The position numbers and the translations under genes were made by a program. DNA of 63,235 nucleotides from the NCBI GenBank assembly GCA_963991145.1, contig CAXDOZ010000002.1, positions 1-63,235 of the forward strand, given 5' to 3'. The stretch comes from CAXDOZ01 sp963991145. Its GTDB lineage: Bacteria; Bacteroidota; Bacteroidia; Chitinophagales; JABDMM01. This document shows, piece by piece, positions 7,075 to 17,409 of this stretch (its first letter is position 1; every line of letters begins with the position of its first letter). A model generated the notes under the pieces. It saw only the letters and a program-made list of their open reading frames with translations, was not told where the DNA came from and ran no database searches.

Positions 7075-10000
7075 ATGGAAAATAATTTTAAGCGTCTTAA
7101 CAACATCACCGGCTGGGCCGTTTTCGTGATCGCCCTTATCGTCTATACCCTTACTCTTGAGCCTACTGTAAGCTTCTGGGATTGTGGGGAGTTTATATCT
7201 GGAGCACATAAGCTAGAAGTAGTTCACCCTCCCGGGGCACCCTTCTTTCTTTTGTTAGGTAATGTATTCATTACACTATTCTCTTTTGGGAATGATGCAA
7301 GAGCTGCATGGTCAGTGAATTTTATGTCAGGTCTTTCAACAGCACTGGCTGTTCTGTTCCTCTTTTGGACAATTACGAATCTGGCTAAGCGAATCATTTT
7401 CAAAGACGGCGAGATCACAATGCCAAAGATCCTTGTAGTTCTTTTCGCAGGTATTGTAGGATCATTAGCAAGTACCTTTTCAGATACACAGTGGTTCTCT
7501 GCAGTGGAAGGAGAGGTATATGCGCTGTCTCTGTTCTTTATGTCCTTTGGTGTTTGGGCGATCCTTAAATGGGAAGAGTCCGATGATGAATACCAGGATC
7601 GCTGGTTACTACTGATCGCTTTCTCTTTGGGACTTGCTACAGGAGTTCACCTTCTATCATTACTAGTGGTTCCAATCGTAGCATTGGTTTACTATCTAAA
7701 GAAATACAAGCCAACTATCATTGGTGGATTGATAGCATTCGCTGCAGGTTTTGCCTTTATCCTGATCTTCATGCAGAAGATCATTATCGCGGGTATTCCA
7801 TGGTTCGCTTCAAGATTGGATAGAGTATTTGTAAACTCTATGGGAATGCCATTTAACAGTGGCGCCCTGGTATCGATTTTGATCATTGCTGGTATTGCAG
7901 CATATCTGGTATACTACACTCAAAAGAAAGGGCACTCCGAGTGGAATAAGCTTGTTCTTGCCATTGTCTTCATCCTCATTGGATACTCAACATATATGAT
8001 GGTTCCGATCAGGGCTGAGATCAACCCTCCGATCAACATGAATAAACCTGAGGATCCATTCCGTATGCTTAGCTACCTAAACCGTGAGCAATATGGTGAG
8101 CGCCCTCTTGCATTTGGTCCACAGTACACTGCAAGCAGCAGATGGGATAGAGATCCTAATGTACAGGGTGGAGTGAAAATCACCGGTGCATACACTTATA
8201 AGGTTGGAGATCAGTATGAAGACATTGATGATAAGCTTCAGATCGCATGGTCACCTGAGTCAAAAGTATTCTTCCCAAGAATGGGATTCCCGGGAGATAA
8301 TGACAAGAAGCAAGCCTTCCGTTACTGGATCAAGCCAGGGGCGAAGATCATTGACAGAGCAGGTGGAAATCAGATCATTCAGGAATTACCATATGAAACT
8401 CTGGTTAGTAAATATGGAGATATTAGAAATGCAGCTGAGCAGGAGCTGAAGATCTATAAGCAAAGCTATCCTCAACGTGAACTTGATGTGATCGATAACA
8501 TCTCAAGCGGAGACAACTTCAGTTTCTTTTTCAAGTATCAGGTTGGATATATGTACATGAGATACTTCATGTGGAATTTTGCCGGTCGCCAAAACAATGA
8601 CCAGGGTTATTTCCGGGATGCTGAAGCCAATGGTGGATGGATCTGCGGAATCCCATTCCTCGATAATACCTTGAGCTTCTGGGGACATGCCACATTGCCT
8701 CAAACAGATCTGCCTTCATTCATGGCAGAAAATCCATCTCAGAACAAGTTCTACCTTCTTCCATTAATCTTCGGATTGATTGGCCTGATCTGGATGTTTC
8801 AGAAAGACAAAGAGATCTTTAGCATTGTATTCTTCCTGTTCATTTTCACAGGTGCGCTACAAATCATTTATCACAATCAGCCACCTGTTGAACCGCGTGA
8901 GCGTGATTACGTATTCGTGGGATCTTTCTTCGCCTATGCGATCTGGATCGGATTTGGAGTACTGGCAATCTTCGATCTATTGAAGACCAGATTTAAGCTT
9001 TCTGAAATGCCAGCTGCGGCTGTTGCTTTCGGTATGTGCCTCATTGCTCCTCTACTAATGGGATCTCAAGGTTGGGATGATCACGATCGTAGCCACAAGT
9101 ACACTGCACGCGATTTTGCTTTGAACTACCTGGAGTCTTGTGCTCCAAATGCTATTCTATTTACACAAGGTGATAATGATACCTATCCTCTCTGGTATGC
9201 TACAGAGGTTGAGGGCATTCGCCCTGATGTTCGTGTAGTGAATCTTTCACTTCTTGGAGTGGATTGGTATGCAGATCAATTATTCTACGCTGTGAATGAA
9301 TCACCTGCACTAAAGATGAGTCTGACTCCCGAAGAGCTCTTTGCCACCAGAAGGCAGTATACGAGCTTCTTTGAGGATAAAGCCAAATTCGCCCCGGGCA
9401 AGTACCACAATGCGCAGGACGTAATGGCTTATCTGACTTCAGACAATCAGGCGGATATGCAGTACAACCAGCGTATGGGTAAATATGAAAATGTTGTTCC
9501 TACTGCTAATCTTAGAATTCCTCTTGATGTAAATCGAGTGAAGGAATTAGAAATGGTTTCTCCTGCCGATTATGGAAGGCTGGAAGAGATCAAATGGACT
9601 TTGAATTCAAAGAATCTTACAAAGGCAGAGCTGATCACTTTAGACATCATTGCCAACAACTTCTATGAGCGACCGATCTATTTCTGTACTACAGTAGATT
9701 GGAGAACAGCACTTGGACTTGAGCCATATTTCCAGCAAGAGGGATTAGCATTTAGAATAGTTCCGATCAAATACCAGGCGACTACAAACGACATCGATCA
9801 GCAGACTGGACTTTACTACCCATTCTATGTGAACAGTGAAGCTATGTATGATAAGCTGATGAATGTTTATCAGTGGGGAGGAATGGAAGTTCCTGGTAAC
9901 TACATGGATCCTGAGTCTATGCGTGTTACTTACAACTTCCGTGAGATGTTTGTAAGAGCTGCTTACAAAATGGTAGTTGACGGTGATCTTGAAAAGGCAG

Positions 10001-10533
10001 AAGATATCGTAGATAAGTGTTTGGAAGTAATGCCACAGGAAAATGTTCCTTACACGCACTCGCTTTCGAACGTCTTTAGAAACAACTTCCAGTTCTTGTT
10101 TGCACTGTACTTGAAAATCGGTGCGGAGCACACAAAAAATGGAAACACTGAAGCTGCCGCAAGAAACAAAGAGAAAGCTTACACAATTGCTAAAGGTCTT
10201 ATTAGTGAGTGTTCTGAGTTAATGACATATTACTCTAAGAACAACACTACAAGCTACGCTCAGCAAATGCTATCTCTAACCAAAGATCAGTTCGTTTACA
10301 CTCTGGATCTCTTTACTCAGTTTGGTTTTGACCGATTGATGAATGAAGGATTCACGCCTCAGCTTCCAAGACCATCAAACACTGGTTCAATTGTAGAAAC
10401 TGAAGCAGGAAGAGCTACAATCATTGAATTCGCTGATAGATCAGACGAGTGGGCGTTCGTTCTTGAGCTCTGGAAAATGTACGAGCCCTTTGTGACTTCT
10501 ACTGCACCAGCTGCAGGTAATAACCCATCTTAA
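7075..10533 (+). CDS. DUF2723 (TMEM260-type) multi-pass membrane protein, GT-C-like
   Basis: 1152 residues. The N-terminal ~650 residues are a polytopic membrane domain. It opens with TLEPTVSFWDCGEFI (acidic D36 and E39 in the first periplasmic loop, as in GT-C glycosyltransferases) and HPPGAPFF. The rest is a large soluble part with FTQGDNDTYPLWYATEVEGIRPDVRVVNLSLL, the hallmark of the Bacteroidota DUF2723 group. The eukaryotic relative TMEM260 is a protein O-mannosyltransferase, so protein or lipid-linked glycosylation at the inner membrane is a reasonable inference, not proven here. An excellent promoter precedes it. Its stop overlaps the rlmB start by one base (TAATG), so the two are translationally coupled. 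Confidence 0.85.
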   Translation: MENNFKRLNNITGWAVFVIALIVYTLTLEPTVSFWDCGEFISGAHKLEVVHPPGAPFFLLLGNVFITLFSFGNDARAAWSVNFMSGLSTALAVLFLFWTITNLAKRIIFKDGEITMPKILVVLFAGIVGSLASTFSDTQWFSAVEGEVYALSLFFMSFGVWAILKWEESDDEYQDRWLLLIAFSLGLATGVHLLSLLVVPIVALVYYLKKYKPTIIGGLIAFAAGFAFILIFMQKIIIAGIPWFASRLDRVFVNSMGMPFNSGALVSILIIAGIAAYLVYYTQKKGHSEWNKLVLAIVFILIGYSTYMMVPIRAEINPPINMNKPEDPFRMLSYLNREQYGERPLAFGPQYTASSRWDRDPNVQGGVKITGAYTYKVGDQYEDIDDKLQIAWSPESKVFFPRMGFPGDNDKKQAFRYWIKPGAKIIDRAGGNQIIQELPYETLVSKYGDIRNAAEQELKIYKQSYPQRELDVIDNISSGDNFSFFFKYQVGYMYMRYFMWNFAGRQNNDQGYFRDAEANGGWICGIPFLDNTLSFWGHATLPQTDLPSFMAENPSQNKFYLLPLIFGLIGLIWMFQKDKEIFSIVFFLFIFTGALQIIYHNQPPVEPRERDYVFVGSFFAYAIWIGFGVLAIFDLLKTRFKLSEMPAAAVAFGMCLIAPLLMGSQGWDDHDRSHKYTARDFALNYLESCAPNAILFTQGDNDTYPLWYATEVEGIRPDVRVVNLSLLGVDWYADQLFYAVNESPALKMSLTPEELFATRRQYTSFFEDKAKFAPGKYHNAQDVMAYLTSDNQADMQYNQRMGKYENVVPTANLRIPLDVNRVKELEMVSPADYGRLEEIKWTLNSKNLTKAELITLDIIANNFYERPIYFCTTVDWRTALGLEPYFQQEGLAFRIVPIKYQATTNDIDQQTGLYYPFYVNSEAMYDKLMNVYQWGGMEVPGNYMDPESMRVTYNFREMFVRAAYKMVVDGDLEKAEDIVDKCLEVMPQENVPYTHSLSNVFRNNFQFLFALYLKIGAEHTKNGNTEAAARNKEKAYTIAKGLISECSELMTYYSKNNTTSYAQQMLSLTKDQFVYTLDLFTQFGFDRLMNEGFTPQLPRPSNTGSIVETEAGRATIIEFADRSDEWAFVLELWKMYEPFVTSTAPAAGNNPS

Positions 10534-11288
10534 TGGCTGGAAGGGGAAATCTTATCTATGGTCGGAACCCGATCCTCGACGCACTGAAATCGGGCAAGTC
10601 TCTGGATAAGATTTTCCTTCAATCCGGTTTGAAAGGAGAGGAGCTCTCCGAAATTGGCGCTCTTGCCAGAAAAGCTGATATCCCCGTTCAAAGAGTACCT
10701 CAGGAAAAGCTGCACCGACTAACAGTAAAGGGCGGGCAGGCTGTAAATCATCAGGGCGTAGCTGCATTTCTTTCTTTAATACAGTACTATGAGATTGAGG
10801 ATGTTATCCAGCATTGTTATGATAATGGTGAAGATCCTTTGATCGTCTTACTCGATGGAGTTACCGACGTTCGAAACTTTGGAGCGATCGCACGCAGTGC
10901 TGAGGTATTTGGTGCTCATGCTATCGTGATTCCAAGTCGGGGCTCCGCCCAGATCAACCCTGCGGCGATGAAGGCATCAGCGGGAGCTTTAAATAGAATT
11001 TCTGTTTGTCGGGTTGATTCAATTGCTGTAGCACTTAAGACCCTTGAATGGAATGGCTTGAAGTCTTTTGCAAGTTCTCTGGATGCATCTCAAACGATCT
11101 CCGACTGCGATTTTTCTGGTCCTTGCGGCATTGTGATGGGGGCTGAAGAAAGCGGCATTAGCTCACAGGTTGCCAGAAAGGCAGATGAGCTCTTTATCAT
11201 TCCTCAAAAAGGAGAAACAGATTCTCTAAATGTAAGTGTGGCAACCGGAGTGATCCTCTACGAGGTAAGCCGTCAAAGAGGTCTCTAG
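10533..11288 (+). CDS. rlmB: 23S rRNA 2'-O-ribose methyltransferase, TrmH/SpoU family (RlmB-like)
   Basis: 251 residues. An N-terminal SpoU substrate-binding domain (IYGRNPILDALKSGKSLDKIFL) precedes the trefoil-knot SPOUT domain, with motif 1 NFGAIARSAEVFG, motif 2 GIVMGAEESGIS and motif 3 IPQKGETDSLNVSVATGVILYE. RlmB methylates G2251 of 23S rRNA; other TrmH-family members share these motifs, so the exact position is inferred from domain order and length. It starts on the last base of the DUF2723 stop and ends by sharing a CTAG tetranucleotide with the convergent dehydrogenase gene. Confidence 0.93.
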   Translation: MAGRGNLIYGRNPILDALKSGKSLDKIFLQSGLKGEELSEIGALARKADIPVQRVPQEKLHRLTVKGGQAVNHQGVAAFLSLIQYYEIEDVIQHCYDNGEDPLIVLLDGVTDVRNFGAIARSAEVFGAHAIVIPSRGSAQINPAAMKASAGALNRISVCRVDSIAVALKTLEWNGLKSFASSLDASQTISDCDFSGPCGIVMGAEESGISSQVARKADELFIIPQKGETDSLNVSVATGVILYEVSRQRGL

Positions 11289-12298
11289 ACTGCAGATTCC
11301 ATTTTGGAGATATTCTCCAGCATGTCCACTGTCATTGAGCCAAGATCGTATTCAGGATCCCAGGCCCATTCAACTCTTGCAAACTCATCATTAATACTTT
11401 CCGGCCATGAATCGGCGATAGCCTGACGGAAATCTGGATTGTAGGTGATATTGAAATCAGGAATATGCTTCTTGATCTCATTGGCAACTTCTCTTGGAGA
11501 GAAGCTGAAGGCAGTCACATTATAACTCGACCTCACTGTGATATTATCACTTGGAGCCTCCATGATGTCGATAGTAGCTTTAATAGCATCATCCATATAC
11601 ATCATAGGAAGAATAGTGTCTTCTGACAGGAAGCACTCGAATTTCTTTTCTTCGATCGCTTTGAAGTAAATGTCAACAGCATAATCTGTTGTTCCTCCGC
11701 CGGCAGGAGTCTTATAACTGATCAAACCGGGGTATCTGAGCGAGCGCACATCCAAACCGTGCTTGAAGTGATAGTGATGACACCATCTTTCACCAGCTAA
11801 TTTGCTGATACCATAGATCGTATCCGGGTCCATTGTGGTGAATTGCGGAGTGTCGATCTTTGGGCTATTCGGCCCGAATACAGCAATGGATGAGGGCCAG
11901 AAAACTTTTTTAACACCAAACTCGACAGCAGCGTCAAGAACGTTTAGCAGGCCATTCATATTAATGTCCCAAGCCAATCTGGGGTTCTGTTCACCTCTTG
12001 CAGATAGAATAGAAGCCATATGGTAGATCTGGCTGATTCCGTAAGTCTGCAATACAGTGCTCAATTGCTCTGTATCACGCACATCCATGCTGATGAAGGT
12101 ATTGTCTTGAAGCTCTTTTAGTTCGGGCTCTCGAATATCAGAGATGATCACATGCTCAGCTCCGATCTTCTTATTCAATGCCATGGTCAAATCACTTCCT
12201 ACCTGACCACAGGCTCCAATGATTAGCGTATTAGGTTTGTCTGACACTTTTGCTTTGTTTGATTTTGCTCGCACCATTACATCGGCGCATTTAAGCAT
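11285..12298 (-). CDS. NAD-dependent epimerase/dehydratase, L-threonine 3-dehydrogenase-like
   Basis: 337 residues in the short-chain dehydrogenase (extended) family. The Rossmann motif GACGQVG sits near residue 30. The catalytic Ser is in WPSSIAVFG and Tyr-x3-Lys in YGISKLAGE. The segments DIREPE, SYKTPAGGGTTDYAVDIYF and MYMDDAIKATIDIM match the UDP-galactose-4-epimerase-like L-threonine dehydrogenases of Flavobacteria, which oxidise threonine to 2-amino-3-ketobutyrate. The first ATG (12298) gives a 23-residue extension before the usual start; an internal ATG at 12277 is an alternative. The stop overlaps the rlmB stop in CTAG. Confidence 0.85.
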   Translation of the reverse strand: MLKCADVMVRAKSNKAKVSDKPNTLIIGACGQVGSDLTMALNKKIGAEHVIISDIREPELKELQDNTFISMDVRDTEQLSTVLQTYGISQIYHMASILSARGEQNPRLAWDINMNGLLNVLDAAVEFGVKKVFWPSSIAVFGPNSPKIDTPQFTTMDPDTIYGISKLAGERWCHHYHFKHGLDVRSLRYPGLISYKTPAGGGTTDYAVDIYFKAIEEKKFECFLSEDTILPMMYMDDAIKATIDIMEAPSDNITVRSSYNVTAFSFSPREVANEIKKHIPDFNITYNPDFRQAIADSWPESINDEFARVEWAWDPEYDLGSMTVDMLENISKMESAV

Positions 12299-12437
12299 CT
12301 ACAATTTTAGGGAAATTGGCATTAAGTCCATTTCCCAATTTATACCGAAATGGATTTGTTGTGGAAATTTAAGTATTGATGGAAGCGGGATGACAAGGAA
12401 AGGCTTATTTTCACCCACTCTATAATTAGAATCACGA

Positions 12438-14999
12438 ATGGATATTCAAGCGTTTTTCAAACAGAACAAATTTCATTTTTTAGCCGCTGCGGTCTTCTTT
12501 CTTTTAGCTGTCGTGTATTTCTCCCCATCAATGTCGGGGAAAGTGATTGACCAGTACGATATAGTTCAGCACAACATGAAGGCTCATGAACTTAAAGAGT
12601 ACCGGGCAGAAACCGGAAAAGAAGCTCTTTGGACCAACTCCATGTTTGGAGGGATGCCTGGTTATATGATGTCAATGCGCATCAAATCAAACCTGGTCGC
12701 TCCTGTAGATAAGGTCTTGACTCTGTTTTTACCAAAGTCACCGGCTTACCTATTCCTGTATATGCTGGGCTTTTATTTTCTGGCAATCGTAATGAAGGCC
12801 AAGCCTTTACAAGCGGCAGTCATGGCCGTGGCCTATGGTTTTGGATCTTATCTCTTTTTGAATTTAGAGGCCGGTCACAATACCAAAGTTCACGCACTTG
12901 CATATATGGCGCCCACACTGGCAGGCTTCATTCTTATTACGGAGAAGAAGTATATAGTGGGAACATTGCTCATGTTAGTGCTCCTGTCCCTTCAGATATA
13001 CTTCAATCACTTACAAATCACCTATTATACCTTCCTTGCAGCGGGCCTTTTATTCCTTGTTGATTCAATCTTCAAAATCAAGGCTGGAGAATTCAAGCAT
13101 GTTGGAATCACTTTGGGAGGATTCATATTGGCCACCTTACTGGCCTTCTCAATGAATAGTACTCGTTTGATGATCGTTCAGGAGTACTCCAAGGAAACAA
13201 CAAGAGGCGGAGCTTCAAGTCTAAGCTCCGATCAGGGTGAAGATTCTAAAGGTGTTGGAAGGGACTATGCCTATGGATGGTCTTATGGCGTTGCTGAGAG
13301 TTGGACATTGATCTATCCAATGGCAGCAGGTGGCGGAGGCCGCTCAGATTATAGCTCGACCAATGCATTTAAAACATTCAAAACCAATAATCCTCAGGCA
13401 GAGGACAGGGACCTGAATGGTTTCCTTAGTTCCTTCTACTATTGGGGAGACATCTCATCGGCAGAAGATCAACCGCGAAGCACAGCGGGGACAATATACA
13501 TTGGTGCAATTCTATGGTTCTTCGTTTTTATCAGTCTTGTGCTTAGCCCATGGGATAAAATCAAATACTGGCTACTGGGAGTTACTTTCTTTTCACTTGT
13601 AATGAGCTGGGGAAGATACTTTCCATCAATAATCGATCTGTTCTTCAATTACTTCCCATTCTTCGACAAGTTTAGAGTACCAATGATGTTCCTGACTGTT
13701 ACCCAGCTTGGAGCAGCCGGACTTGCCTTATTAGGTATAAGAGATATGTTCTCGGATGAGCTGAGTAAGGAAGCAAAAATGAAGGCCTTGAAATTCGGCG
13801 GGGGAGCATTTCTTGGACTTGGAGTAATAATGCTTGTGATGCCGGGAATCTTCCTTGATTTCTCTGGATATAATGATGCCCTTGAAAGCACCTTGAAGAG
13901 GTTTCAGGATTATGGCCTTACTCTTGATCAGATCATTGAGGACAGAAAGTCTTTATTTAGGTCAAGTGTTTTAAGAACTACGGCCTTCGGCCTGATTGCT
14001 GGCGGTTTATGCTGGGCTTATGTCTCTGAAAAATTCAAGAATGCCAGCATTATCGCTGCTATCCTTCTTGTCTTAGTCCTTGTTGATGAATGGACAATTG
14101 CTCGTCCTTATTTGAATGAAGCAAACTATGTAACTGAGGCTGAAATGGATGCTAGATTAAATGCTACTCCGGCAGATAATCAGATCATTCAAGATGGTGG
14201 AGGTAGATATTACAGGGTATTCAATATTGCAAACAATCCATTGGCATACTCAGGTGCGAGCTACTATCATTCAAGTATTTCTGGTTACCACGCTGCGAAG
14301 CTGCAGAGATGGCAGGACTTTGCTGTAAATATTCTAGAGCGGGAGTGGTACATGATTCTTAACAATCAAAACAATATTCAGGGAGCTCTTGCTCAGGCAA
14401 AGTCTTTGAACATGTTCAATGTACAGTACCTGATCACTGATGGTCAGAATCCTCCAATAAAGAATAATTACGCACTGGGCAATGCCTGGTTTGTGAGAGG
14501 AGCGGAGCTTGTGAAAAATGCTGATTCTGCTATTGCCCTTATGCAAAGTCCGGGCTGGGACCCTGCTGTTACTGCAGTTTTCGATGCTTCAGATAAAGAA
14601 GGGTTGACAGAAATCCCACCATTTGAGGCATCAGGGGCTACCGATGTAATTGAACTGGACTTCACTGCTTATGAGCCAAACTACCTGAAGTACAATTCAA
14701 ATACTTCTGGCGCGAGGCTTGTTGTCTTTAGTGAGGTATACTACAGAGGTAATGAGGATTGGAATGCATATATCGACGGAGAAAAAGTCGATCATTATCG
14801 GGTGAACTTCCTTCAAAGAGCTGTAGTAGTTCCAGCCGGGGAGCATATGATTGAATTTAAGTTTGAGCCTCCGACATACAAAAAAGGTAATAGCATTGCC
14901 CTGGCAGGATCCGGAATTACCTTACTACTGATCCTTGCTGCAATTGGATTTTACTATAAAAAGTCTAAATCCGTTCAGGCATCATCTGAAGCTGAGTAA
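12438..14999 (+). CDS. YfhO family polytopic membrane protein
   Basis: 853 residues with about a dozen hydrophobic segments and long periplasmic loops. The order (short cytoplasmic N-terminus, YDIVQHNMKAHELKEYR loop, FGGMPGYM, repeated TM helices, C-terminal soluble domain FSEVYYRGNEDWNAYIDGEKV, final TM helix) fits the Bacteroidota YfhO group. YfhO proteins resemble GT-C glycosyltransferases; in Gram-positives the family is linked to glycosylation of teichoic acids. A role in glycosylating a surface polymer is inferred from this and from the glycosyltransferase gene directly after it. The next gene starts on the base following the stop codon. Confidence 0.85.
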   Translation: MDIQAFFKQNKFHFLAAAVFFLLAVVYFSPSMSGKVIDQYDIVQHNMKAHELKEYRAETGKEALWTNSMFGGMPGYMMSMRIKSNLVAPVDKVLTLFLPKSPAYLFLYMLGFYFLAIVMKAKPLQAAVMAVAYGFGSYLFLNLEAGHNTKVHALAYMAPTLAGFILITEKKYIVGTLLMLVLLSLQIYFNHLQITYYTFLAAGLLFLVDSIFKIKAGEFKHVGITLGGFILATLLAFSMNSTRLMIVQEYSKETTRGGASSLSSDQGEDSKGVGRDYAYGWSYGVAESWTLIYPMAAGGGGRSDYSSTNAFKTFKTNNPQAEDRDLNGFLSSFYYWGDISSAEDQPRSTAGTIYIGAILWFFVFISLVLSPWDKIKYWLLGVTFFSLVMSWGRYFPSIIDLFFNYFPFFDKFRVPMMFLTVTQLGAAGLALLGIRDMFSDELSKEAKMKALKFGGGAFLGLGVIMLVMPGIFLDFSGYNDALESTLKRFQDYGLTLDQIIEDRKSLFRSSVLRTTAFGLIAGGLCWAYVSEKFKNASIIAAILLVLVLVDEWTIARPYLNEANYVTEAEMDARLNATPADNQIIQDGGGRYYRVFNIANNPLAYSGASYYHSSISGYHAAKLQRWQDFAVNILEREWYMILNNQNNIQGALAQAKSLNMFNVQYLITDGQNPPIKNNYALGNAWFVRGAELVKNADSAIALMQSPGWDPAVTAVFDASDKEGLTEIPPFEASGATDVIELDFTAYEPNYLKYNSNTSGARLVVFSEVYYRGNEDWNAYIDGEKVDHYRVNFLQRAVVVPAGEHMIEFKFEPPTYKKGNSIALAGSGITLLLILAAIGFYYKKSKSVQASSEAE

Positions 15000-16301
15000 A
15001 TGAGCGCAAAGCGCGTACTGATCATTAGTTATTACTGGCCACCGGCAAGTGGTCCAGGTGTTCAGCGTATTCTAAAGTTTGCTAAGTTTTTACCTGAGTT
15101 CGGTTGGGAGCCCACTGTTTTAACTGTTAGGAACGGAAGCTATCCAAATACCGATGACAGTCTGTTAGAGGAAGTAAAAGATGTTAAGGTCATTCGAACC
15201 AAAACACTTGAACCCTTTGCGATCTATAATAGCCTGCAGGGAAAGAAAGGAAAGAGTGTGCCTGTTGCAATGCAAGGCATCAAAGACTCAAAATCTCCAT
15301 TTCAAAAGCTAGCCAAATACATTCGAGCAAATCTATTTATACCCGATGCAAGAATGTATTGGCGCGGGTATGCTGTCAAAGAAGCAAGAAGAATTTTACA
15401 GGAAGACAAATTTGATGCCATTATCACTTCAGGTCCACCTCACTCAAGTCATTTGATCGGTTTGGATCTAAAGAAAGAATTTGGGATTCCCTGGATAGCA
15501 GATTTTAGAGACCCATGGACAGGAATTTATTACAACAAGTTTCTACCTAGATCTAAAAGAACACAAGAGAAAGATAAAGCGCTGGAAGATCTGGTTCTAG
15601 ATTCAGCTGATTCAGTTATTGCAATTTCAAAAACATTCTCAAAACAACTTGAGGATAGGGCCAAACACGCTGAAGTGATCTTAAACGGTTTTGATCCGGG
15701 AGATATGCCGGAGCCCAAAGAAGTTAAAAATGAAAAATTTCGCCTAGGTTATATTGGCAATTTTAAACCAAATCAGGATGTGCCTGTCCTTTGGGGGATA
15801 CTGAAAGATAATTTAGAATCTGATCCAGGATTCAAGTATAAATTCGAATTATTGCTTGCCGGAAATGTGGATCCACATATTGAATCGAAACTAAATTCGA
15901 TGGGTCTTGGTTCGATTTTGAAGAGAATGGATTTTATGCCCCATGATGAGGCTGTGAAAACTATGCAATCTTGTGATGCCTTGTTATTTATCATTCCTGA
16001 TTCTGATGATAATGAATTGATTCTTACTGGAAAGATCTTCGAATACCTGGCTATAAGAAGGCCGATTTTTTCCATCGGCCCGAAGGGCGGAGATGCAGAC
16101 CATTTATTACAGGAAATGGGAAGAGGAGAGATCATTGATTACGATGATGCCAGCACCATGAATGCTCGTTTAGATGGTTTGACTAAGCAATGGCAAGAAA
16201 AGGGCTCATTAAATAATCTTTCTAATGATGGGCTTGACAGACTTACCAGGAAGGCCTCAACTGAAGAACTCTCCAGGCTGTTGGATAAAATTTCTGCTTA
16301 A
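15000..16301 (+). CDS. Glycosyltransferase family 4 protein
   Basis: 433 residues with a GT-B fold. The N-terminal Rossmann half starts ISYYWPPASGPGVQRILKFAKFLPEFGW, typical of GT4 enzymes. The middle has VIAISKTFSKQLE and ILNGFDPGDMP. The C-terminal donor domain has GKIFEYLAIRRPIF, the E-x7-E-like region that grips the nucleotide sugar. Donor and acceptor are unknown. It begins directly after the YfhO stop with no gap, and the following unknown gene starts 1 bp after its own stop, so the three form an operon. Cytoplasmic, acting at the membrane during glycan assembly. Confidence 0.88.
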   Translation: MSAKRVLIISYYWPPASGPGVQRILKFAKFLPEFGWEPTVLTVRNGSYPNTDDSLLEEVKDVKVIRTKTLEPFAIYNSLQGKKGKSVPVAMQGIKDSKSPFQKLAKYIRANLFIPDARMYWRGYAVKEARRILQEDKFDAIITSGPPHSSHLIGLDLKKEFGIPWIADFRDPWTGIYYNKFLPRSKRTQEKDKALEDLVLDSADSVIAISKTFSKQLEDRAKHAEVILNGFDPGDMPEPKEVKNEKFRLGYIGNFKPNQDVPVLWGILKDNLESDPGFKYKFELLLAGNVDPHIESKLNSMGLGSILKRMDFMPHDEAVKTMQSCDALLFIIPDSDDNELILTGKIFEYLAIRRPIFSIGPKGGDADHLLQEMGRGEIIDYDDASTMNARLDGLTKQWQEKGSLNNLSNDGLDRLTRKASTEELSRLLDKISA

Positions 16302-16302
16302 G

Positions 16303-17409
16303 ATGATCGACCTAAATTCATTCCAACGCAATTCTGATTTCTACGGTGATCTTCATCTATTGATCACTATTAAAAGCTTTGACTTACAAGCTATCAGAAA
16401 GAGGTATCTGGAAAGTAAAAAGAATAAAAGCGGAAAGGCAGGAAGTGTTAGCAGGCGTGAACCAGGTTTGGGTGGAGTAGCCGGAATTTCAATTAAAAAT
16501 GGTGAGATCTATTCTGAACGGATGCTCGCACAACTAAAAGAACCAAGAGGGGTAGATGCCTATAATGATCGAATTGCGATTGCCGCCGAGGATGTAGTTC
16601 ATCTTTGGAAAGGAGATAAGTATTCCTCTATTCAGAATCCATGGTTCAGTTATATCCATACGGTCCATTTGAACAGAAAAGACCCTAAACGAATTTTAAT
16701 TTCTTCTTCGGGATTGGATTGCTTATTTGAATATGATTGGGATTCCTCTAATTGCAATTGGGAGTGGTTTGCCTGGGAGAATGGATTTCAAAATGGTACG
16801 GATCCAAAATCTGGGGAGGATATTTTTCTTACAAGAAATGCTGAGGAAGCCGAGGCTCTATCAGTGGCAGGTAAGAAGTTTAAGCTTATTTCGAACCCTA
16901 AAGAAGAAGTCCTACCAACTGCCATGCGTGCAGCATTCATCAACTCAGCTTTGTACGATGATAAAATTGAAAATTCAATTATTGCTACATTTTTCCACGA
17001 AGGAGCTGCCTTTAGGATCGATCAAAAATCAATGAAAGCTGAAAAGGTTATCTCCAACATGAAAAACCCTCATGGAGGCAGACGTTTAGGCAATGGATAT
17101 CTGGCAACAAGCACAGGGCAGGGGCAGGTTGTTTTAAAAAACGAATCAGGCGAAGAGCGTTTTTCATTTTCAGATCTTCCTAATAAGCCTGAGGAACTTG
17201 GAGATTCTGAGTGGCTTCAAAACACTGCTATTATCAGGGATCATTTGATCACTATCGACAGTAATCGAACATCTTTTGTGATCTGGAATCCTGAAAAGAA
17301 ACTTTTCGATATGATCCCTTACAATGATGATTGGGCAGTTCAGGATTTAATGCCAAGTGAGGGTACGGAAAAAATGTGGGGCGAGATCAATAGAATTAGC
17401 CTTGATTAA
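16303..17409 (+). CDS. Unknown protein, probable beta-propeller-like fold, in glycan operon
   Basis: I do not recognise this family. I place the start at ATG 16303 (MIDLNSFQRNSDF), giving 368 residues. A longer frame from 16225 would overlap the glycosyltransferase by 77 bp and adds unlikely sequence. There is no signal peptide or membrane segment, so it is probably cytoplasmic. The composition suggests repeated beta strands of 40-60 residues with W/Y-rich turns (RIAIAAEDVVHLWKG, RILISSSGLDCLFEYDW, NSIIATFFHEGAAFRID, FVIWNPEKKLFDMIPY), as in WD40/NHL-like propellers. The spacing (1 bp after the glycosyltransferase) argues for a role in the same glycan pathway. Its 3' end overlaps the convergent sulfotransferase gene by 14 bp. 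Confidence 0.7.
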   Translation: MIDLNSFQRNSDFYGDLHLLITIKSFDLQAIRKRYLESKKNKSGKAGSVSRREPGLGGVAGISIKNGEIYSERMLAQLKEPRGVDAYNDRIAIAAEDVVHLWKGDKYSSIQNPWFSYIHTVHLNRKDPKRILISSSGLDCLFEYDWDSSNCNWEWFAWENGFQNGTDPKSGEDIFLTRNAEEAEALSVAGKKFKLISNPKEEVLPTAMRAAFINSALYDDKIENSIIATFFHEGAAFRIDQKSMKAEKVISNMKNPHGGRRLGNGYLATSTGQGQVVLKNESGEERFSFSDLPNKPEELGDSEWLQNTAIIRDHLITIDSNRTSFVIWNPEKKLFDMIPYNDDWAVQDLMPSEGTEKMWGEINRISLD

